Origin: Methylobacterium tardum
GTDB lineage: Bacteria; Pseudomonadota; Alphaproteobacteria; Rhizobiales; Beijerinckiaceae
Length of the DNA: 64,000 nt
Assembly (NCBI RefSeq): GCF_023546765.1
Contig: NZ_CP097484.1
Coordinates: forward strand, 2,202,001-2,266,000
Reading direction: 5' to 3'
A program made the position numbers and the translations under genes. This document shows positions 63,798 to 64,000 of the stretch, in pieces. The notes below the pieces were generated by a model. That model worked only from the letters and a program-made list of their open reading frames with translations, made no database searches and had not been told where the DNA came from. Numbering within the stretch: position 1 is the stretch's first letter; the number at the start of each line of letters is the position of its first letter.

Positions 63798-64000
63798 ATG
63801 GAAACCCGCGCGAACTACGCCCTGATCGGGGCCTTCACCATCGCCGTCATCCTGGCGGGCTTCGGCACCGTGCTGTGGCTCTCCGGCGGCTCGTCGCGGC
63901 AGGTCAGCCAGACCGTCCGCATCGTCTTCTCGGGCTCGGTCGGCGGCCTGTCCCGCGGCTCAAGCGTGAACTTCAACGGCATCAAGGTCGGCGAGGTGAC
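63798..64000 (+). CDS. mlaD: MlaD-family MCE protein, cut by the window end
   Basis: The first 67 codons are present: METRANYALIGAFTIAVILAGFGTVLWLSGG is an N-terminal membrane anchor, and SVGGLSRGSSVNFNGIKVGEV is the start of the MCE domain. MlaD tethers the MlaFEDB complex and binds lipids in the periplasm. It begins 98 bases after mlaF in the same operon. The rest lies beyond the window. Confidence 0.88.
   Translation, partial: METRANYALIGAFTIAVILAGFGTVLWLSGGSSRQVSQTVRIVFSGSVGGLSRGSSVNFNGIKVGEV

Noticed and set aside
1..64000. CRISPR array or known anti-phage defence system
   Set aside because: No regularly spaced short repeats and no Cas, restriction-modification or other defence genes were seen; only vapBC could have a related role.

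Overview
The window is GC-rich chromosomal DNA from an alphaproteobacterium of the order Hyphomicrobiales, most likely Methylobacterium or a close relative. This is inferred from gene content: DUF6894 and DUF1489 proteins, MmcB, OlsB (ornithine lipids), a Kdo hydroxylase, a GPR-type giant polar protein, CtrA-like boxes and a ROSE-like RNA thermometer. No 16S gene is present to confirm it.

Layout. 1-3200 is the right end of an integrated element abutting tRNA-Ser(GGA). It holds a tyrosine integrase, a 369-bp inverted partial copy of that integrase, a Crp/Fnr regulator and a DUF6894 protein. 3.3-11.5 kb holds housekeeping genes: glgX, an orphan ABC binding protein, a pdxY-phzF-Nudix unit, dedA with a BtuF-like protein, and mmcB. 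11.5-19.4 kb is a tetronate catabolism cluster: LacI regulator, otnC, MFS transporter, ltnD, otnI, otnK and denD, converting L-threonate or D-erythronate to DHAP. A LacI-type operator lies before the transporter, and both otnC and ltnD carry a one-base frameshift. 19.5-27.8 kb holds vapBC, recQ, purL-bolA-(DUF29)-grxD, a methyltransferase and rlmN.

27.8-41.1 kb is envelope and stress related: MscS channel, alpha-2-macroglobulin, Kdo hydroxylase plus a small monooxygenase, olsB, hsp20 with an apparent RpoH promoter and ROSE thermometer, a lysophospholipase, a SixA-like phosphatase and class I aldolase. 41.1-48.7 kb has a MoxR ATPase and its probable VWA partner about 5 kb apart, an uncharacterised membrane protein pair behind a perfect CtrA-type box, a CPA2 antiporter and a ferredoxin. 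48.9-58.4 kb has an Hpt protein, a roughly 2,415-residue GPR-like coiled-coil protein (frame broken twice), DUF1489 and a CheZ-like phosphatase. 58.8-64 kb has a divergent SDR/TetR pair, an MFS permease and the start of an mla lipid transport operon (mlaE joined to mlaF, then mlaD cut by the window end).

Two cross-cutting patterns matter. At least four frames are broken by an apparent single missing base in GC-rich runs, and the mlaE-mlaF fusion can be explained the same way, so residual sequencing error is a real possibility. Two families of intergenic palindromic repeats recur through the window.
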